From Amphimedon queenslandica (lineage: Eukaryota > Porifera > Demospongiae > Haplosclerida > Niphatidae), in the NCBI RefSeq assembly GCF_000090795.2, contig NW_003546420.1, forward strand, positions 144,374 to 185,591: a stretch of DNA of 41,218 nucleotides, written 5' to 3'. A program made the position numbers and the translations under genes. Below the pieces are notes generated by a model, which was not told the DNA's origin, did not search any database, and saw only the letters and a list, made by a program, of their open reading frames with translations. Positions 1-13,467 of the stretch are shown in pieces (position 1 is the stretch's first letter; the number at the start of each line of letters is the position of its first letter).

Positions 1-231
1 CTCTATCAATATTTTATGTAAACATGTGTTCAATAGGTTGGCAACAAGAGGACAATTGTCTCGTCTGACCTTCAAAGAATAATCATAATTAATATTGCCA
101 CTCCCTCCCTCTCTCTCTCTCTCTCTTACTGTTTCTAATCCTTTGCAGTCCATTTTGTCATAATTCTCAGGAGTAGAGAAACACAAACCAGCGTAACGCT
201 TCTTATTAATTAATAAATAAGGATAATAAAC
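1..231 (-). CDS. POLD1: DNA polymerase delta catalytic subunit, two internal exons (left copy, cut by window edge)
   Basis: This is a partial second copy of the POLD1 exons seen at 39122-39351. The exon at 130-231 encodes [11 protein letters not shown] and MDCKGLET. The exon at about 1-69 encodes [12 protein letters not shown] and is truncated by the window edge. Both lie on the minus strand, with GT donors and AG acceptors at the same places as in the right-hand copy. Position 1 corresponds to 39124. In the family these residues lie near the end of the B-family polymerase domain, before the C-terminal cysteine motifs. Upstream (higher coordinates) the reading frame stops in a TAA microsatellite and the repeat array, so the N-terminal part of the gene is absent here, as in the other copy. 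The identification is firm; whether this copy is functional cannot be judged. Confidence 0.85.
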
Positions 232-233
232 CT

Positions 234-271
<38 letters not shown>

Positions 272-299
272 TGTACAGTGTACATGAAGTCTCTACTTC

Positions 300-1285
300 T
301 ACCCCCAATTTTTATTACATTTTCTGATACATATTGATGTCCTTATGCTGTGTAGAAAGTTTGAACTGATTCCGACTTCAATTTTTCAAGTTACGACCAT
401 TTTAAGAAAATGTCAAAATTCTGAAAAAATCCCTGTACTATAGCCCATGGTTTTTTCCAAAAAATGGCTCCCCCAATTTTTAATACATTTTCTGATACAT
501 ATTGATGTCCTTATGCTGTGTAGAAAGTTTGAACTGATTCCGACTTCAATTTTTCAAGTTACGGCCATTTTAAGAAAACGGCAAAATTCTGAAAAAATGG
601 TTTTTTCCAAAAAATGGCTCCGAAATCACCCCCAATTATTATTAAATTTTCTGATACATATTGATGCCCTTATGCTGTGTAGAAAGTTTGAAGTGATTCC
701 GACTTCAATTTTTCAAGTTACGGCCATTTTAAGAAAACAGCAAAATTCTGAAAAAATCCCTGTACTATTATAGCCCATGGTTTTTTCCAAAAAATGGCTC
801 TGAAATCACCCCCAATTTTTATTACATTTTCTGATACATATTGATGTCCTTATGCTGTGTAGAAAGTTTGAACTGATTCCGACTTCAATTTTTCAAGTTA
901 CGACCATTTTAAGAAAATGTCAAAATTCTGAAAAAATCCCTGTACTATAGCCCATGGTTTTTTCCAAAAAATGGCTCTGAAATCACACCAAATTTTTATT
1001 ACATTTTCTGATACATATTGATGTCCTTATGCTGTGTAGAAAGTTTGAGCCGATTCTGATTTCAATTTTTCAAGTTACGGCCATTTTAAGAAAACGGCAA
1101 AATTCTGAAAAAATCCCTGTACTATAGCCCATGGTTTTTTCCAAAAAATGGCTCCGAAATCACCCCCAATTATTATTAAATTTTCTGATACATATTGATG
1201 CCCTTATGCTGTGTAGAAAGTTTGAAGTGATTCCGACTTCAATTTTTCAAGTTACGGCCATTTATAAAGAAGCACCAAAATTCTG
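300..1285 (+). repeat. Tandem array A of a ~160-181 bp repeat (about 5.5 units)
   Basis: Each unit carries the same ordered blocks: a TTTTATTACATTTTCTGATA stretch, ATTGATGTCCTTATGCTGTG, TAGAAAGTTTGA, GATTCCGACTTCAATTTTTC, AAGTTACGGCCATTTTAAGA, then CCCTGTACTATAGCCCATGG followed by TTTTTTCCAAAAAATGG. The last block is a near-perfect inverted repeat able to form a short hairpin. Unit starts are near 308, 476, 636, 815, 991 and 1170. Spacing is mostly 176-180 bp, with two shorter units of about 160 and 168 bp. Units differ by scattered substitutions. No coding domain is recognisable. The array separates the truncated POLD1 and AP2A fragments. Confidence 0.95.
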
Positions 1286-1354
1286 AATGTGCATGCACTT
1301 AAGTTTGAGTGCTGATATTGTTGTTGTATTTATTATTATATTCTATCCATACAG

Positions 1355-1626
1355 CACTGGTGGTTCTCCGCAGCAGTTTCTTGTTAAAGTCCCTATCATG
1401 TTGCACAAGTTTTCAGAGAAGGTCACTATGGATAGTCCGACCTTCTTTTCACGTTGGAAGCAGCTGGCAAAGTAAGCGAAGAAACATCAATTCATTAACT
1501 CTCTTCCTCCTCCTCCTTTAGTCCTGCCCAAGAAAGTCAAAAAATATTCACTACCACACAACCAATGGACAAAGAAACAGCCTCTACCAAAGTAACTAAA
1601 TTGATTATTATTCATCCTCTCACTCC

Positions 1627-1657
<31 letters not shown>

Positions 1658-1665
1658 TCTCTCTC

Positions 1666-1753
<88 letters not shown>

Positions 1754-2058
1754 TCTCTCTCCCTCCAGCTGACTGGATTTGGTTTCTCAGTGCTAGAAGG
1801 AATTGATCCTAATCCTGATAATTTTGTGAGTGCCTGTATTGTGAAGACGAAGAAGGTTTTGGTTGGTTGCTTGCTGCGTCTTGAGCCAAACCATCAGACA
1901 AAAGTATGACATCATCATTAGACACACCCACAAATTAAGGAGCAATTATATTTTGTGAATTAATTTAAATCTTTCTCTAGCAATATCGCCTGACCTTGAG
2001 GACCAGTCATGAGTCGGTGTCAAAGAATTTCAATGAATTGATTTCTGAGCTATTCTAG
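1355..2058 (+). CDS. AP2A: AP-2 adaptor complex alpha subunit, last four exons (left copy, 5'-incomplete)
   Basis: Exons at 1355-1471, 1522-1591, 1769-1903 and 1981-2058 join in phase and end at TAG (2056-2058). They encode about 133 residues of the alpha-appendage platform: FSRWKQLAN, QKIFTTTQPMDKE, GFGFSVLEGIDPNPDNFV, GCLLRLEPN, YRLTLRTS and FNELISELF. In AP2A1/AP2A2 this C-terminal domain recruits endocytic accessory proteins to clathrin-coated pits at the plasma membrane. No start codon or trunk, hinge or N-appendage exons lie upstream. The sequence before 1355 turns directly into the 180-bp array, so about 800 residues are missing. A CT-rich tract of about 140 bp fills the intron before exon three. 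The same four exons occur at 40025-40627 with about eight coding differences. Product sure; functional status unknown. Confidence 0.9.
1624..1766 (+). repeat. CT microsatellite in an AP2A intron
   Basis: A nearly pure (CT)n tract with occasional CACT interruptions runs up to the polypyrimidine tract and CAG acceptor at 1768. The right-hand copy (about 40293-40333) is roughly 100 bp shorter. Serine/leucine or arginine/glutamate reading frames through it are artefacts of the repeat. Confidence 0.9.
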
Positions 2059-2255
2059 GACGATATTATTATTTATAAACTGCTTCCATTATTAAAACAC
2101 ATTCTCCCTCTCTCTCTCTCAGTCTCTAATCTCCTCCTCTCTCTTGCAGTTATTAATATTAATTAACTGTTAGGTTGCCACACCCATTTAATTATTATTA
2201 TTATTATTAGTTTCTTATAGATTTGCTTCTTGTCCTATTAAAAACATTGCTGAAC

Positions 2256-2292
<37 letters not shown>

Positions 2293-2366
2293 TCTTATTA
2301 TTATTAATATAATACATAAATGAATGCAATGACAATACGACACAAGAGAGGGACAATGGGTGTGGT
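2059..2366. other. AP2A / YME1L1 convergent 3' interval
   Basis: The 308 bp between the two stop codons hold CT-rich runs (2107-2120), TTA repeats near 2195-2210 and 2256-2300, and an ATTAAA-type polyadenylation candidate near 2090. I see no gene in it. Confidence 0.6.
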
Positions 2367-5983
<3,617 letters not shown>

Positions 5984-6299
5984 CTTGTAGAAGAAGAAGA
6001 GAGAGAAAGAGAAAGACTTGATTTGTTACACGAGATGGAATAATAAACTGGCCACGCCTACTTAATGTAAGCTCCTCCCATAACTAAAAAGTTTACGGTA
6101 TTTGCACATTTCCGTATTCTTTCATTCCGGTTTTTGAGGCCACGCCCATCAATCATCTTTTGACTTTTGAAGGTAAACTTTCTTTAACTTTTCTCTTTTC
6201 TCTTTTCAGTCTTTTGTTTCAAGGTTAAGGTAAGAAAAAATATCTAGAAATGATCTAAAACTGTTTCCTAACCTCTCATCAAACGTTAGGCAGGACAAT
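5984..6299. promoter_or_regulatory. Divergent promoter region of YME1L1 (-) and RSU1 (+)
   Basis: The 316 bp between the two start codons must contain both promoters, since the genes point away from each other. A TTCCGG ETS-type core lies near 6124 and a GGCCACGCCC GC-box-like word near 6140. There is no clear TATA box at a sensible distance from either start. The assignment rests on gene geometry. Confidence 0.5.
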
Positions 6300-7763
6300 A
6301 TGAGCAGAGCTTTAAGGAAAGCAGTTGAAAACTCGAAGCAAAAGAAAGAGATCCATCTTGCAGATGAAGGGATATCAGCCCTTGAAGACGTACCGGAGCT
6401 ATGTGAGGAAAGAATAATGATTAGTAGTTGTATGCACACTCTCTCTCTTAGTTTCTGCTCGTCACATTACTAAACTGATATTGAGCCATAATAAGATCAC
6501 AGGTTAGAATGAATCATTGTTTTAAAATTCTAATTATGTGTTCAATGATCAGAGTTACCTGCGGAAATATCGAACCTAACTGGACTCGAATATCTTAATC
6601 TTTTTAATAACCAGCTCGAGGTCAGTGTGGTGAATCACAGTATAATGAATCTCTATAAATAATGTTAGGATTTGCCCAGTACCATAAGCACCCTGCCAAA
6701 ACTGAGGGAGCTTAACTTAGCGTAAGTACCTAAGTATGCATGTACATTAGTCTGGGGATCTTGTTACAGGTTAAACAGGTTGTGCGAGTTGCCGAGAGGC
6801 TTTGGGTCGTTCCCATCTCTTCAGATTCTGGACATGACTTACAACAACTTGTCATCAGCTTCTTTCTCAGCTAACTTTGCTTACCTTGGAGGTGAGGGAG
6901 ATAGAGGGAGAAGGAGTGGGGCATTTTTGTTTATTATTTATGTCTGTTTGTTTGCGTTAGGGTGTCTAAAAGCTCTCTTTTTGGGCGATAATGATTTAAA
7001 CAGATTTCCTCCAAATATGGAGAAGTTTATCCTCCTTGAAGTGGTAGGTTCAATTAAACTGACATTCCTCTTATAAGTTCACTCCTCAGTTGATCCTAAG
7101 GGATAATGATATCGCTGACGTACCCTCTACCATACACGCTTGTCAGAAGCTGTCCACACTCCAGCTGCAAGGGAATCAAATAAATGTCCTACCGCCAGAA
7201 ATGGGTACGATTTGAAACATTCTTGTTTGAAGATTATACATGTGTGTATCTTTGACAATCTTCTCTCTCTTTCTCCCTTAGCTCGTTTGAATTTCTTAAC
7301 GGAGAAGAGTTGTTTTAAAATATACGACAATCCTTTGATTGAAGAGCTACAGAGTCGGTCCACAACTGTCAAACAACTCTTTGATTATGTAAAGACGGAG
7401 GAGTACAGACTGTAAGTTGTTTTTGAATAATCTGACTAGTTCCTAAACTCATACATTGACTTGTTTTTGTTTGCTCACTAACTAACTCTAAAATTGTAGT
7501 AATGTTGGATTTGATCCAAACTTTCTGCATAGCGTAAGGGCGTCAATGTGTATCAGGAAATACAACGGCTGTATCTTTTTGAGCTAAAAATTATCATAAT
7601 ATTTGACCACAACACTCACTCTCTTTCCTCTAGTATTTATGCTGAGTTCAATGAAGCTGGAAAGTTTACAAAAGTCAAGAGAGACTATCGTTCAGCTAAA
7701 AAATGTCGCAATACCAAACGCCATAAAGTGCCTGCTTTATCAGGACCAGGATGGAACTTGTAA
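6300..7763 (+). CDS. RSU1: Ras suppressor protein 1, leucine-rich repeat protein
   Basis: Nine exons keep phase and encode about 284 residues (human 277): 6300-6402, 6452-6502, 6553-6620, 6669-6721, 6770-6891, 6961-7043, 7090-7204, 7282-7411 and 7634-7763, ending at TAA. Leucine-rich repeats run through most of it: LILSHNKIT, LEYLNLFNNQLE, LRELNLALNRL, LPRGFGSFPSLQILDMTYNN, LFLGDNDL, LRDNDI and LQLQGNQINVLPPEM. The last part (QLFDYVKTEEYRL) matches the end of RSU1. In animals RSU1 binds PINCH in the ILK-PINCH-parvin complex at integrin adhesions. Tail residues after the repeats are lysine/arginine-rich. It shares a divergent promoter with YME1L1. The intron before the last exon carries a decayed copy of the 180-bp repeat core. 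Confidence 0.93.
7503..7563 (-). repeat. Decayed solo copy of the 180-bp repeat core in an RSU1 intron
   Basis: On the minus strand the words CCTGATACACATTGACGCCC, TTACGCTATGCAGAAAGTTT and GGATCAAATCC line up with the array core (CTGATACATATTGATGTCC, TTATGCTGTGTAGAAAGTTT, GAGCTGATTCC). It has more mismatches than the other solo copies. Confidence 0.6.
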
Positions 7764-8033
7764 TTATTCTCTGTATCAGTTTTACTCCCTCTCCCTCTCC
7801 CTCCCCCTCTCGTCTTTCATTTTAAAAATCATTATCTCACTTTTAGTTGCAAGTACACGTACCAGCAGTTTAGAATTGTGATGTTGATAATTATTATTAT
7901 TATGATTAAAAAAGTGTATAAATACACAACATTATTGTCTAATGTCAGCTGTAAACAGAAAATTCAATTATAAATTCCACCTGGAGTGGAGGAGTGGGTT
8001 GGAGGGTGGGCACTAGGGCTGTCTTCAAACAAG

Positions 8034-9266
8034 ATGGCAGGTGAAGAAGGAGCCTGTCCTTTTGGTGGCTATGATCTTGTCTTTGTGGAGACACCACCAG
8101 CAGAATACGAGTGTCCAATATGTCAACTGATTCTGAGGGATCCTCACATAGTCGACTGCTGCGGCTACAAGTTCTGCAACCAGTGCATCACAAGGATAAG
8201 CAACGCCAACAAACCTTGCCCTATGTGTCAGACCAATGGCTTTAGGACAATGCAAGAGAGACAGCTCCAAAGGAAGATAGCAGACCTCGTTATTTGCTGT
8301 CCAGAAAAGAAGCAAGGCTGCCCCTGGACCGGGGAGATAAGAGATCTTGAGGCTCACCTGGGCTCTCTCTGTGCTTACATTGTTATCAATTGTCCTCTTG
8401 AATGTGGAGTGGAGTTCCAGCGGATTCATTTAGAGAAGCACCAAGAGGATGAGTGTCCTAAACGATCGCCTGAATTAAAACTACTGAGCCTAACTCGAAA
8501 GTTTGAGGAGCGACTTTCAATCGTCGAAACTAAATGCAGCGAACAGGAAGAGAAGATAAAACAGCTTGTTGGACTGGAGGAAAAGTGTAAGGAGCAAGCG
8601 GAGATGATACTCAGTCTAAAAGAAGAGCTCACGAGTGTTAAATGTGAAAAAGAGTTGCAAGACATTACTTTGAAGCAGCTGCAAGAGTCTGTAAAAGAAG
8701 CTTCTTCAGTTCAAGAGTCGGCCCTCACAGGATCCCTAAAAGACGTGGAACATGAGCTGATAAAGAGGTGTCTTTCTTTACCTGTACGTGTAACCACGAC
8801 ACATTCATCCTGGGTCAGTCCTTCGTTCTACTCACACCCAAAAGGTTATGTCCTTCAATTGGTTGTCAATCTTAGAAAGTTCACTTCAGCCCTGGATAGC
8901 CTAGCTCATAGTATTTTCTCTTCTGGTCGTAATCCGGAGAAAGGACCAGTCAAAATGTCTCTTAATGTCCTCCCACAGCGAGACTATGATTCCCTAGAAT
9001 GGCCTGTCTATGTCTCTGTTGACTTGTTCTTATTGTCAACTACCGACAGCAGTGCTGACCGTAAGATATTCACACTAACAAAATATAAAGATTTGAGTTT
9101 GCAGGAAGACCCACGAGAGTCTTCTGATGAGAGTAATGAAGAGGTTATCGGTTATGCCAGACATGTTTACTGCTGTCGTATTGTCATTCTTAATATTCGC
9201 TGTAGCCCTGAGTCCCCTCCTCTTGAAGAAGACACCAAAGCTGCCCTGGATAGTTCACAGTCTTAA
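8034..9266 (+). CDS. Intronless TRAF-like protein: divergent RING, TRAF zinc fingers, coiled coil, MATH-like end
   Basis: A single open frame of 410 residues, taking the ATG at 8034 (context AACAAGATGGC) rather than an in-frame ATG 48 bp upstream in poor context. RING cysteines are C27, C30, C42/C43, C48, C51, C62 and C65. The histidine expected in GH-x-x-C is tyrosine (CCGYKFC). Two TRAF-type zinc fingers follow (GCPWTGEIRDLEAHL...C and CPLECGVEF...H...C). A glutamate/lysine-rich coiled coil spans about 165-240. The end (SPSFYSHPKGYVLQL, LEWPVYVSVDLFLL) resembles a MATH/TRAF domain. TRAFs are trimeric receptor adaptors and often E3 ligases; whether this RING is active is doubtful. It lies 270 bp after RSU1. 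A distant paralogue sits at 24757-26040. Confidence 0.85.
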   Translation: MAGEEGACPFGGYDLVFVETPPAEYECPICQLILRDPHIVDCCGYKFCNQCITRISNANKPCPMCQTNGFRTMQERQLQRKIADLVICCPEKKQGCPWTGEIRDLEAHLGSLCAYIVINCPLECGVEFQRIHLEKHQEDECPKRSPELKLLSLTRKFEERLSIVETKCSEQEEKIKQLVGLEEKCKEQAEMILSLKEELTSVKCEKELQDITLKQLQESVKEASSVQESALTGSLKDVEHELIKRCLSLPVRVTTTHSSWVSPSFYSHPKGYVLQLVVNLRKFTSALDSLAHSIFSSGRNPEKGPVKMSLNVLPQRDYDSLEWPVYVSVDLFLLSTTDSSADRKIFTLTKYKDLSLQEDPRESSDESNEEVIGYARHVYCCRIVILNIRCSPESPPLEEDTKAALDSSQS

Positions 9267-9365
9267 CTAAAACTAGCATTGATGTTTGAATGTGTGGACT
9301 TGAGTATTCATTTTTAAATAAACATTTTGAAATAGTTTATTATGCATGAAAACAATAATAATCCA

Positions 9366-9400
9366 AACCGGATGTGAGGTCACAGAAGAACCGGATGTGA
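9366..9400 (+). promoter_or_regulatory. Two identical ETS-type sites upstream of the coiled-coil membrane gene
   Basis: The 12-mer AACCGGATGTGA occurs perfectly at 9366-9377 and 9389-9400, 23 bp apart, about 90-120 bp before the start codon at 9488. CCGGA(A/T) is the ETS-family core and paired sites are typical of GABP-type promoters. Binding is inferred from the motif only. Confidence 0.5.
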
Positions 9401-9487
9401 ATGGACCGCCCACGCATAAGCTAAAGGTACAAAAAGAGTTCCTGTAACCATAGATACATCCCATGCTTGGACTCTGTCTGGCAGCTG

Positions 9488-10741
9488 ATGATGGGGAAAG
9501 GTGTTTCTGGCAAAAAAGAGACTGCTTCTGCTTCAAAACTACAATCAAATAAATCAAAGAACTTAGCAGCTGGAGTTCAGACAGTTCCACGATCAGCCTC
9601 CGAGAAGCAGTCAAGACCTACTCCTCATAGCTGTGAGAAACCAACAGCTGCAGCAAACAGCAGCAACAAGGTAGGTAATAAAAACTACACTGCAGTACAT
9701 TATTTGATATTATTTCTATAGCAGCAATACTGCCAGAGGATTAGCAGGACTAATTCTGACAGACAAGTAGTGATGAGGCGACATGAAGCTGCCAGGTATC
9801 AATATGATGAAGATGACAATGACACCGTACAGTCAAGGATACTACTCCTGCTTGTGCTGATGGTCATCATGGCTTACTGGATCGGATTCCTTTACTTTAA
9901 AACATCACAATTTGACTCAAGGAACAAGATGCTCATCTCTGCCATACAAGAGTGCAGGATTGAGTTTAAGGAATCAAAAATGGAGCATAAGGAACAACTT
10001 GAGCTGGCTGTTAAGGAAAGAGAAGAGGATCGTATTGAAATACAAAGATTGAAGGAACAAATGACTTTGCTTGAATCTGAACACAATGGCTTACTACATC
10101 AATGGAGACTGGCAGACAAAGAGAAAGAGAGCAAAGTCAATGAACTACAAAATGTGCTAAGTGAATGCAGCTCAAACTCAACAGCATTCATGAATCAACT
10201 CCAAGAAACTTCACAACTGAACTCAATACTGACAAGAGATACGGAGACTTTGCAAGAATCTCTCAAAGAGCTGAAGCTATCGGAAGAGAATTTAAAGGAT
10301 TCACTTCAGTGTCAAGAGTATGAAATTGGAAATGCAACGCTTGATCGAGAAGTACTGGAAATGAAACTATATGACAGAATGAAGGATGACTATATTCGTG
10401 AAGAAGAAATAAATTATCTGAAAGTCAAATTGGATGATTTATACGATGAAATGGAGGAAATGTCAGAGGAACAAGAAGCTAAACTTGAAGAGAAGAATGC
10501 AAAACTTGCTCACCTTATTTCCGAGATAAAGAGTGAAAATGACAGATTTCTTCTAATGGATAAAGCAATAAAAAAGCAAGACACAACAATCCAGCTCTTG
10601 AAATACCAAATACATGAAGAGAAGTCAAAAAATACTAAACTGCAAGCATCTCTTAACAAAATGAGTGCACTAACTGTCTCTGAAGGTAAGATAAACATGG
10701 AGACAAAGGTGGACAAACCTGACAAAAAGCTTAAGAATTGA
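9488..10741 (+). CDS. Unidentified single-pass membrane protein with long coiled coil
   Basis: Two exons, 9488-9670 and 9722-10741, join in phase and encode about 400 residues ending at TGA. Residues 1-100 are hydrophilic and rich in serine, lysine and glutamine, with no signal peptide. One strong hydrophobic segment (ILLLLVLMVIMAYWIGFLYF) occupies about 101-120. The remaining ~280 residues are almost all charged heptad-type coiled coil (for example EREEDRIEIQRLKEQMTLLE) with a lysine-rich end. Topology suggests a membrane-anchored tether or scaffold of the ER/Golgi type, but I recognise no family. The start is the first ATG of an ATG-ATG pair in frame; an earlier ATG at 9463 is in another frame. 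The stop lies 74 bp from the SAAL1 stop on the other strand. Confidence 0.75.
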
Positions 10742-10815
10742 ATGACGTGAAACTGTTTATTGAAATTTAAAAGATACTTCATTATAGTGTAACTTTTATA
10801 TAGATTTTAATCTTA

Positions 10816-12436
10816 TTATTCGTTTCTGAGTAATACTTTTATAATTTCTGCGGCATGAACTTGGCAATTTTTATTCTCAGTTAGTTTCTTTAAATATTTC
10901 ATTACATCTTCATCTGAAATAGAAAAAATAATGATAAAACATCAAAAGTTGTAATAACTTCTTACCTGATGAAAGCAATTTCTTTAATATTTTCGATTCC
11001 TCTGGGAAATTTATAAGAATAAAGTGAGAGAAAGAGAGAGTAGCTACTACTCCTTCAGAATCATCACTACTAGCATGAGAATTATAACTTCTACTGAAGT
11101 AATGGACAACGTGATGATACAACTTCTCTCCATTTGTAACTATATCATGATAATAAGTAAGAGAAAGGATTGAATAGGAATCACTCACTTAATGAAGCTA
11201 TTCCATTCTCAGTGGTTGTATATGACTGTAATATGCACATTAATCTTGATGTGATATCAGTATTGTTTTTACATTCATCAAGAGCTTCACAGATACCATT
11301 CATCAATTCACTAGAGCTGGACCATTTTGATAATAAATCTGTCTCAATATCAAAGATAGTGTCCAAAATTGTTGCAGCATTTCTTAACAAATCACCTTTA
11401 AAATGACTTAGAGCAAGTAATGGTATCATCATCTATACTTACAATTTGTAGAACTTGAAAATATGAAGGATATGTCATTAAGAAATGTGTCAGAGGTAGA
11501 AATAGCTTTAGTCCAATGAAACTGTGTATCTACACATGTCAAGCATGTGATTATCAGCCTGCATGGAACAAAAGAATTAATTATTATCAGTTTGTTATAA
11601 CAAATACCTTGACAACTCTAGTAGCACATTGGAGTCAGAATGAGCCAAAAGTGACAAGCAAATATTTCTGAAATAAAAGAAACAAGTGTATTTTTACAAA
11701 ATTTAATAAAAAAGTAGTACACTGGGTCTCATTATAGTCAGGTATCATTCAGATCTCTACAATGTAGCAGTGTAACACTAACTACAAAGCAGTAGAATGA
11801 ATTGAGTGGTTAGCTCATTGACTATAGCCTCTTCATTGAAACAGTAGCACACAGGCCCTTGATGGGATTCATGTTTATATAGGCTGGTCAAATAACATGT
11901 TCAGTCTCTCATGGGTTCATGTGGTAATGTGCTATGAATTACATTATATCAGGTATTATGAAGTCTTTGGCTCTGTCATCAGTTTTGCAAGCTATATTGT
12001 TACAAATTCCTAAGCAAATCTCCTACAAGACATATTATAGAAAATAATATCCTCTTTGGATAACATTCACATCATCTTACTCACTGTTAGTCTGTCATAC
12101 TTTGATCTCATGATACAACCAACCAACAACTGAACTGAATCATGCTCTTGCATAAATGATACAATCTCCTAACATTAAAATGAAATCCTTATAAAGTCCA
12201 GATGGTAAATTAAAACTTACAGTGTTAACGGTCAGATCCCAGAGCAAGCACAGCTCATTCTCAGTTGTCTCTTCTAGCTCATAGTTTCTCTCATCTTCTT
12301 CTGATGGAGTCTCTTCTGCAGCTCTTACTAGCTTCACTAATAAAGAGAGAACCCAGGACCTGCTGAAGACTGTTCCTTCAATAGCATCATCATTCTCTTC
12401 TTTTTCTGAGGTATTGTCTCCTGGACCTGTAGCCAT
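10816..12436 (-). CDS. SAAL1: SAAL1-like protein
   Basis: Eight exons keep phase and give about 344 residues: 12221-12436, 12085-12168, 11943-12022, 11608-11667, 11443-11558, 11189-11395, 10966-11139 and 10816-10913. Matches to human SAAL1 as I remember it include GTVFSRSWVLSLL, ENELCLLWDLTVN, EICLGICNNIAC, RLIITCL and FIFSSSTNCDLL. The family is built of armadillo-like helices, and human SAAL1 has been linked to synoviocyte proliferation; its biochemical role is not settled. This version is shorter than the human one (474 residues), mainly in the C-terminal third. Its start codon is 50 bp from that of BPHL on the other strand, so the two share a promoter region. The intron at 11668-11942 may hold a decayed SINE. 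Confidence 0.88.
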
Positions 12437-12486
12437 TTACTACACCATATTAGCCACACCTGTATAGACTACTTCCTGCCTTATAA
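12437..12486. promoter_or_regulatory. 50-bp divergent promoter shared by SAAL1 and BPHL
   Basis: The two start codons are only 50 bp apart on opposite strands, so both transcripts must start within or just beside this interval. I see no TATA box or standard initiator. The call is based on geometry. Confidence 0.6.
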
Positions 12487-13368
12487 ATGGCTCTGCTTTC
12501 TCTCTCTCGTTTCATTTCACAGTCAATTTCATCTCATCTGGCTCCGTTGGGAAGATATTTGAGTACAGGAAATCACCAGAGGATCTCTTCCATTGATGTT
12601 AATGTGCCAAATAGAGGACAATTCAATGTACTAAAAGGAGGAAGTGGTGTCCATTCACTGATATATATTCCAGGTGCCCTAGGCACTGCTAGTACTGATT
12701 ATCAGTACCAGCTGGAGTATTTCTCCAGACCTGATTCTAGTTTCAATATCGTAGCCTTTGATCCGTTAGGTTACGGACGTAACAGATCACAAAGAAGACA
12801 GTTTAAAACAGAACCAATACACTTCCTTCAGCAAGACGGCATTGATGCTTATCACATCATGCAAGCAGTAGAGCCAGGAAAACCATTTTCAGTTCTAGGG
12901 TGGAGTGATGGTGGAGTAGCTGCTTTGTTTCTGTCAGCTCTATATCCATCTTTAGTCAATAAATTAGTCGTTTGGGGAGCGAATGCATTCTTGACGAAAC
13001 AAGATATTGAAATGTTTGAGAAGACAAGAGACATTAAGAAATGGAGCCCTGGAATGAGGGACTCTCTTCAAGCCATATATGGAAGTGATCTACCTCAACT
13101 TTGGTCTGACTGGCTGGACAGCATGATACACATATTTAATAAACACAATGGCGACCTTTGCATGAAGGAGCTAGTCAAAATAAAAGCACCTACACTTATT
13201 CTCCATGGAGACAAGGATCCATTGGTACCAGAAGTGCATCCAGTCTATCTTAATGATGCAATCAGTGATACCAGAGTCCATGTATTCCCTAATGGTAAAC
13301 ATAATATTCATATCAAATATTCACAGGAATTTAATAAAATTGTTGAGGAATTTTTGTTACAAAAATAA
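12487..13368 (+). CDS. BPHL: Valacyclovir hydrolase-like alpha/beta hydrolase, intronless
   Basis: A single-exon frame of 293 residues. It matches BPHL throughout: an alpha/beta hydrolase that cleaves alpha-amino acid esters and prodrugs and is found in mitochondria in mammals. The nucleophile elbow is GWSDGG with Ser140. The acid is probably Asp244 in HGDKDPLVP, and the catalytic histidine His272 in GKHNIH. The oxyanion-loop region reads PGALGT. WGANAFLT is a family signature. The first ~25 residues are serine/leucine-rich with one arginine and no acidic residues, compatible with a mitochondrial presequence. Unlike most neighbours it has no intron. It is divergent to SAAL1 (50 bp) and converges on the PH-RasGEF gene, with stops 99 bp apart and AATAAA near 13384. 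Confidence 0.92.
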   Translation: MALLSLSRFISQSISSHLAPLGRYLSTGNHQRISSIDVNVPNRGQFNVLKGGSGVHSLIYIPGALGTASTDYQYQLEYFSRPDSSFNIVAFDPLGYGRNRSQRRQFKTEPIHFLQQDGIDAYHIMQAVEPGKPFSVLGWSDGGVAALFLSALYPSLVNKLVVWGANAFLTKQDIEMFEKTRDIKKWSPGMRDSLQAIYGSDLPQLWSDWLDSMIHIFNKHNGDLCMKELVKIKAPTLILHGDKDPLVPEVHPVYLNDAISDTRVHVFPNGKHNIHIKYSQEFNKIVEEFLLQK

Positions 13369-13467
13369 TACGATAAAATTTTAAATAAAAAAAACTTTAT
13401 AAAAACATATATTTAACCAAGTATGGACGCAGAAGATATACATAATAAAAGAAATTTGTTTATTCTC

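Noticed and set aside
447-773. Open frame of 108 codons with an internal ~50-residue repeat (MVFSKKWL...)
   Set aside because: It lies wholly in array A and arises because the repeat lacks stops in one frame over two units. It contains no domain, and other units interrupt it.
300-1285. CRISPR-like tandem repeat array
   Set aside because: There are no unique spacers: whole 160-181 bp units are repeated. The surrounding genes are spliced eukaryotic genes.
1287-1475. ATG upstream of the AP2A exon as a true start
   Set aside because: The frame before 1355 has no similarity to AP2A, and a CAG acceptor at 1352-1354 marks the exon border, so this is an internal exon of a 5'-incomplete gene.
1487-1909. 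Serine/leucine-rich and arginine/glutamate-rich frames on both strands
   Set aside because: They are translations of the CT microsatellite. The real AP2A exon at 1769-1903 overlaps in the plus frame.
7986-8033. Upstream in-frame ATG of the first TRAF-like gene
   Set aside because: The added 16 residues are low-similarity and the context is weaker than at 8034.
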